From Candidatus Magasanikbacteria bacterium CG_4_10_14_0_2_um_filter_41_10 (GTDB lineage Bacteria > Patescibacteriota > Patescibacteriia > Magasanikbacterales > UBA922), in assembly GCA_002792995.1 (NCBI GenBank), contig PFPJ01000037.1:1-16434 (forward strand): a stretch of 16,434 bases of DNA, written 5' to 3'. Every line of letters begins with the position of its first letter. The first letter of the stretch is position 1. This document shows positions 13,710 to 16,434 of the stretch, piece after piece. Below the pieces are notes generated by a model that had not been told where the DNA came from, searched no databases, and was given only the letters and a program-made list of their open reading frames with translations. The position numbers were made by a program, and so were the translations under genes.

Positions 13710-13722
13710 TTGCCTATTCTGC
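13710..13722. repeat. inverted copy of the HD-flanking repeat word
   Basis: TTGCCTATTCTGC on the plus strand is the reverse complement of GCAGAATAGGCAA. It matches GCAGAATAAGCAA (13167-13179) in 12 of 13 positions, so the HD gene is flanked by related inverted words. Confidence 0.55.
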
Positions 13723-13732
13723 GTATCAGCTG

Positions 13733-15151
13733 TTACAACGCCTTTCGTTTCTTAAACAATACGAATGGTGTCTTGAGCAAAATAATCAAATCCAGAAACA
13801 AACTCCATCGCTCGGTATAGAGAATATCAAGTTTCATCTCTTCCTCAAACGGCAAATCGCTTCTTCCAGAAATTTGTGCAAGCCCTGTTATACCAGGCTT
13901 CAATGTAAACACAATCGGGTATTCATCCTGATATTGCTCCACCTCTCGTGGTTGATGTGGACGAGGACCAACCAAACTCATATCACCACGAAACACGTTA
14001 AAAAACTGTGGAAGCTCATCGATACTCCACCGGCGAATACATCGTCCAAAGGGCGTCACACGAGGATCATTGGCAATTTTATAAATTGGGCCTTGTTTGC
14101 TGTTTTGTGTTTTTACCAATTCTTTTTCACGCTCCTCTGCTTTTTTTCCCGCATCCCCAAATTGTGGACCGGTGGAATCTTCTTTGTACATGGACCGAAA
14201 TTTTAATGTAAAAAATTCTTTTCCACGAATACCAACTCGAAGATTTTTATACAATATCGGGCGACCTGTTTCAATCAAAATAATAAGCGCGGTAAGTAAG
14301 GTAAACGGACTTGAGATGATAATAAGCAAGATGCTTCCAACAATATCAAACACACGTTTGATAACACGCCACCACCCATCAAGTTTTGTGCGACGCAATT
14401 CTATCATTGGCACACCAGCAATCGGATAGACAGACATATTTGCCGCAAAAGTTGCAAACAAATCTGCAGAGTATTTGAATGTTTTATGACGCCTATTGCA
14501 GTATGCCAACAAACTCAACGTTTCTTTCTTCTCTGCTTTTGGTGACAACACAATTACTTCGTCAAAGGATGTAGTATCTAGTGTATCGAATACTGTTTTC
14601 GTAATAGTGGCGAATGTTGCAACCACGTTATAGCCAAGTCCAGGATGGTGTGCACACGCATCTACAAAGTTTTGGCGATGAACATCTTCTCCTATGACAA
14701 CCACACGTCGTTGACCAATGCCCATCTTGTACATAAATCCTTTCAGCCCACGCATGAAAATTCTGCCACCAATAACATACACCATAGCAAATGCCCAACC
14801 TGCGAGGGCAAGAAATCGTGAATCAAAGATTTGCTGTGCAAACATAACATACACGGCAATGCCGGCAAGACCGACACTGCATGCAAACATGATACGGATG
14901 ATATCTTTGCCAAGTTTCCTATTTGGATCAGTTGAATACAGTCCAAAAAACATAAACACAACAATCCACCCAAGTGCCACAGGATACACAACACCCAAAA
15001 ATTCACTGAGACTAAAGGTAAACAACACCGGCTTTAGCGCGAGGGCCCAATTGGTAAATCGAAGAGCGTATGCTGACGTGGCAGCAACAAGAAGCAAAAA
15101 AAAGTCAACAGGAACCTGTGCCACCATGAGGATTATTTCTGAACGTTTCAT
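13733..15151 (-). CDS. polyprenyl-phosphate sugar-1-phosphate transferase (WbaP/WcaJ type)
   Basis: This 472-residue enzyme would start polysaccharide assembly by moving a sugar-1-phosphate from a nucleotide sugar to undecaprenyl phosphate at the inner membrane. Four hydrophobic segments lie in the N-terminal part (about 5-31, 53-72, 86-105, 112-134). A nucleotide-binding-like middle domain follows, starting RRVVVIGEDVHRQNF (148-162). The C-terminal bacterial sugar transferase domain (about 262-472) contains KRVFDIVGS, KFRSM (317-321), the catalytic-type WSIDELPQFFNVFRGDMSLVGPRP (375-398) and LKPGITGLAQISGR. I chose the ATG at 15151 because the promoter lies at 15177-15205; two upstream in-frame ATGs fall within or before that promoter. 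It is the first gene of the operon that continues with the HD protein and three glycosyltransferases. The sugar is not identifiable. Confidence 0.9.
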   Translation of the reverse strand: MKRSEIILMVAQVPVDFFLLLVAATSAYALRFTNWALALKPVLFTFSLSEFLGVVYPVALGWIVVFMFFGLYSTDPNRKLGKDIIRIMFACSVGLAGIAVYVMFAQQIFDSRFLALAGWAFAMVYVIGGRIFMRGLKGFMYKMGIGQRRVVVIGEDVHRQNFVDACAHHPGLGYNVVATFATITKTVFDTLDTTSFDEVIVLSPKAEKKETLSLLAYCNRRHKTFKYSADLFATFAANMSVYPIAGVPMIELRRTKLDGWWRVIKRVFDIVGSILLIIISSPFTLLTALIILIETGRPILYKNLRVGIRGKEFFTLKFRSMYKEDSTGPQFGDAGKKAEEREKELVKTQNSKQGPIYKIANDPRVTPFGRCIRRWSIDELPQFFNVFRGDMSLVGPRPHQPREVEQYQDEYPIVFTLKPGITGLAQISGRSDLPFEEEMKLDILYTERWSLFLDLIILLKTPFVLFKKRKAL

Positions 15152-15176
15152 AAAGAGAAGCAAAAATACTGTGTCT

Positions 15177-15205
15177 ATCATATAAGAAAATGACCTCTTG
15201 GTCAA
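15177..15205 (-). promoter_or_regulatory. consensus promoter of the polysaccharide operon
   Basis: On the minus strand: TTGACC (15200-15205), a 17-base spacer and TATGAT (15177-15182). Transcription would start near 15170, about 19 bases before the ATG at 15151. The -35 box is one base away from the opposing -35 of the rnpB promoter. Confidence 0.85.
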
Positions 15206-15206
15206 C

Positions 15207-15235
15207 TTGACAAAATGGCAAAATTCCGCTATAGT
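15207..15235 (+). promoter_or_regulatory. consensus promoter of rnpB
   Basis: TTGACA (15207-15212), a 17-base spacer and TATAGT (15230-15235). The predicted start near 15242 agrees with the 5' base of the P1 helix of RNase P RNA. Confidence 0.88.
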
Positions 15236-15241
15236 CTGCAG

Positions 15242-15640
15242 TGCTCTATACAACGTGATCGCTCAGCTTCAAAACTGAGAGGAAAGTCCGAACTCCTCAT
15301 GAACCCTCGTGGTTTATGATCGTGATAGTGGGTAATCCCCACCTCCCAACGTGTAAACGTTCGGGACGGGCCAGTGCCACAGAGACTATACTATCCCGAC
15401 CATGTCGGGAGAAACGTGAAAAGTGAACGGATGTTTTTATTCTATAGATAAAAGCTACTGTTCTCGTCTCGGTAGTAATATCGAGATGTGGTAAACCCTA
15501 TCTGGAGAAAGTGCAGCGTTCAGCTTGCTGGACGAAAAGTTAGCACGTGAAGATTTCATGAGTAATCATGAAACAAGAGAAATGATCACCACAGTCTCTT
15601 TCGAGAGACGCGGTACAAAATTCGGCTTATTGTATAGAGC
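15242..15640 (+). ncRNA. rnpB: RNase P RNA, bacterial type A
   Basis: The catalytic RNA of RNase P removes 5' leaders from tRNA precursors. The ends pair perfectly: GCTCTATACAA (15243-15253) with TTGTATAGAGC (15630-15640), forming helix P1. The universal 5' core GAGAGGAAAGTCCG (15277-15290), the 3' core ACAAAATTCGGCTTAT (15615-15630) and AGAGAAATGATCACCACAG just upstream of it are present. GGTAAACCC (15490-15498) is the L15-type loop that contacts the tRNA 3' CCA in type A RNAs. The length, about 399 bases, is normal. The RNA starts 7 bases after the -10 box and ends directly at a terminator stem. I saw no interruption of the conserved core. Confidence 0.95.
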
Positions 15641-15678
15641 AACAAAAAATTCCACGTATGTGGAATTTTTTGTTTTTA
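15641..15678 (+). terminator. intrinsic terminator of rnpB
   Basis: AACAAAAAATTCCAC (15641-15655) and GTGGAATTTTTTGTT (15660-15674) form a perfect 15-bp stem with a GTAT loop, followed by TTT. It begins right after the P1 helix. The minus-strand radical SAM gene ends inside its T tail. Confidence 0.9.
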
Positions 15679-16023
15679 TTTAAAATCGATGTACTCGTTG
15701 AGCTTCTCCACGGGCAACAGACTCGGCTCGCCGCCGATCAGGTACACATGGGGAATCTGACTCTCTGCGACTGAACGGACAAGCCGATCAATGGCTGACA
15801 GATCACCGAGCTTGGCTCGCTCAGGGTTGTAGCAGAAGATGCACTTCTCGTTGCAGGCGTACGTCATCTCGATGTGGCAGAGATGAGGAACCACATCGTG
15901 TTCGACGTACTGTCCGTCTTCACGTCGTCCAGACGACTGATAGTCACATCGCACAGTTGCGACAGGCGACCAGTCGGACGGGAGTACTTGAAACACCTTG
16001 CCCGGATGGGGCTTCTTGGCCAT
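15676..16023 (-). CDS. radical SAM protein, truncated after its iron-sulfur motif
   Basis: This 115-residue reading frame carries CNEKCIFCYNP, with Cys57, Cys61 and Cys64 forming the CX3CX2C motif that binds the [4Fe-4S] cluster. HVYLIGGEPSLLP follows, with the GGEP motif (97-100) that contacts S-adenosylmethionine. Radical SAM proteins usually need about 200 or more residues for the barrel, but here the frame ends soon after GGEP at YIDFK. The stop lies in the AT-rich tail of the rnpB terminator, so the 3' part of the gene appears lost or replaced. A strong AGGAGG lies about 10 bases before the ATG, unlike the genes to the left. GC content is about 55% by hand count. It follows the RNHCP gene by 21 bases. 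It is probably inactive as it stands; the original substrate cannot be told. Confidence 0.7.
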   Translation of the reverse strand: MAKKPHPGKVFQVLPSDWSPVATVRCDYQSSGRREDGQYVEHDVVPHLCHIEMTYACNEKCIFCYNPERAKLGDLSAIDRLVRSVAESQIPHVYLIGGEPSLLPVEKLNEYIDFK

Positions 16024-16044
16024 AGTACCTTTTCCTCCTCGTTT

Positions 16045-16359
16045 CTAGCCTTTGCTTGGATTGCTTGAGATCTTGAGAATAGCGTCAAAGCTATCGTCCT
16101 TCGATGCCCTGTTCCGCTTCTGAAAACCGCAGGTGGTGCAACGGTGGAGGATGGTGTACTCACCACTCTTGGTCCCCACCTCTACAGGTTCCATGAGCCC
16201 ATGGCAGGTCGCTTCACGATCGCCAGGGTTCACGTCGACGTGTTTGCTCCACAGACACTGCGGACAATGGTTGGTGTACCCACTGCCACGCACAAAGAAA
16301 CCACACCGTTCGCAGGTGAAGTCTTCCCTCGTGCGTTGAAATTTCTTCGTGGTGGTCAT
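16045..16359 (-). CDS. RNHCP-domain zinc-binding protein
   Basis: This 104-residue protein matches the RNHCP domain family. Residues 13-50 read DFTCERCGF...GYTNHCPQCLWSKHVDVNPGDR, with Cys16, Cys19, Cys32 and Cys35 as probable zinc ligands; the family motif R-N-H-C-P appears as TNHCP. A second set may be Cys52, His72, Cys74 and Cys77 (LHRCTTCG). The family's function is not established; the cysteine layout suggests a small nucleic-acid- or protein-binding zinc ribbon. I chose the ATG at 16359, which has GGGAG at a good distance upstream; the ATG at 16392 has no such site. The radical SAM gene follows in the same direction and probably the same operon. A palindrome and a promoter-like sequence lie upstream. 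Confidence 0.82.
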   Translation of the reverse strand: MTTTKKFQRTREDFTCERCGFFVRGSGYTNHCPQCLWSKHVDVNPGDREATCHGLMEPVEVGTKSGEYTILHRCTTCGFQKRNRASKDDSFDAILKISSNPSKG

Positions 16360-16386
16360 ACTTCTCCCAGGTTTTGGGTTGTCAAA

Positions 16387-16434
16387 GATCAACGTACCTA
16401 ATGTAGGTCATATCACGGTTCGTTGATAAAGTCA
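16387..16434 (-). promoter_or_regulatory. possible promoter with overlapping dyad operator, upstream of the RNHCP gene
   Basis: On the minus strand TGACT at the window edge (16430-16434), 17 bases and TATGAC (16407-16412, preceded by TGA) look like a promoter whose -35 is cut by the edge. The palindrome ACCTA-ATG-TAGGT (16396-16408) covers the end of the -10 and the likely start site. An outer inverted pair, ATCAACG (16388-16394) and CGTTGAT (16421-16427), encloses both. Confidence 0.45.

Noticed and set aside
15864..16166. Minus-strand open frame overlapping the radical SAM and RNHCP genes
   Set aside because: It is in another frame of two recognisable genes and shows no family motif.
1..16434. 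Recoded TGA (genetic code 25, as in Gracilibacteria/SR1)
   Set aside because: TGA occurs as the terminal stop of the PAP2 gene and two glycosyltransferases, and the recognised proteins are complete without in-frame TGA.

Overview
The window reads as a chromosomal segment of a Patescibacteria (CPR) bacterium, probably Parcubacteria-like. This is an inference from gene content and style: a DUF4012 membrane protein, a short single-domain mannose-1-phosphate guanylyltransferase, a FemAB-type peptidyltransferase, compact genes with few Shine-Dalgarno sequences, and tRNA genes without an encoded CCA. Stops of all three kinds are used (TGA ends the PAP2 gene and two glycosyltransferases), so the standard bacterial code applies.

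Layout, left to right. (1) Minus strand, 1-3018: the 5' part of mltG (runs off the left edge), manC, a PAP2 phosphatase, a palindromic repeat, and a FemAB-like gene. These are cell-wall and GDP-mannose functions. (2) Plus strand, 3069-4661: a promoter, then rpmF, nusB and rnc, ending at a bidirectional terminator (4679-4711). (3) Minus strand, 4729-4972: tRNA-Arg and tRNA-Lys behind a consensus promoter. (4) Minus strand, 4992-9669: two large membrane-anchored surface proteins. One has a Lys/Glu/Asp-rich cytoplasmic tail. The other is a DUF4012 protein that starts with a CCHC zinc knuckle. (5) Minus strand, 9713-15205: a polysaccharide operon transcribed from a consensus promoter at 15177-15205. 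It encodes a polyprenyl-phosphate sugar-1-phosphate transferase, an HD-domain protein and three GT4 glycosyltransferases, and ends at a terminator at 9713-9745. (6) Plus strand, 15207-15678: rnpB (RNase P RNA, type A) with its own promoter and a strong terminator. (7) Minus strand, 15676-16434: a different-looking segment with higher GC (about 55% by hand count over 15721-15960) and strong Shine-Dalgarno sites. It holds an RNHCP zinc protein and a radical SAM gene that stops at about 115 residues, inside the rnpB terminator region.

How the genes may work together: ManC makes GDP-mannose, and the sugar-1-phosphate transferase loads the first sugar onto the lipid carrier. The three GT4 enzymes then extend the chain, and at least one resembles WbaZ-type mannosyltransferases. 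PAP2, MltG and FemAB act in lipid-carrier recycling and peptidoglycan assembly. No flippase or polymerase is in the window.

The observations most worth checking are the compositional break with a truncated radical SAM gene next to rnpB, the zinc knuckle fused to DUF4012, 7-bp tandem repeats absorbed in frame into the femAB-like gene, apparent leaderless promoters, and an RNase III with Asn where a metal-binding Asp is expected. I found no clear sign of a wholly new multi-gene system.
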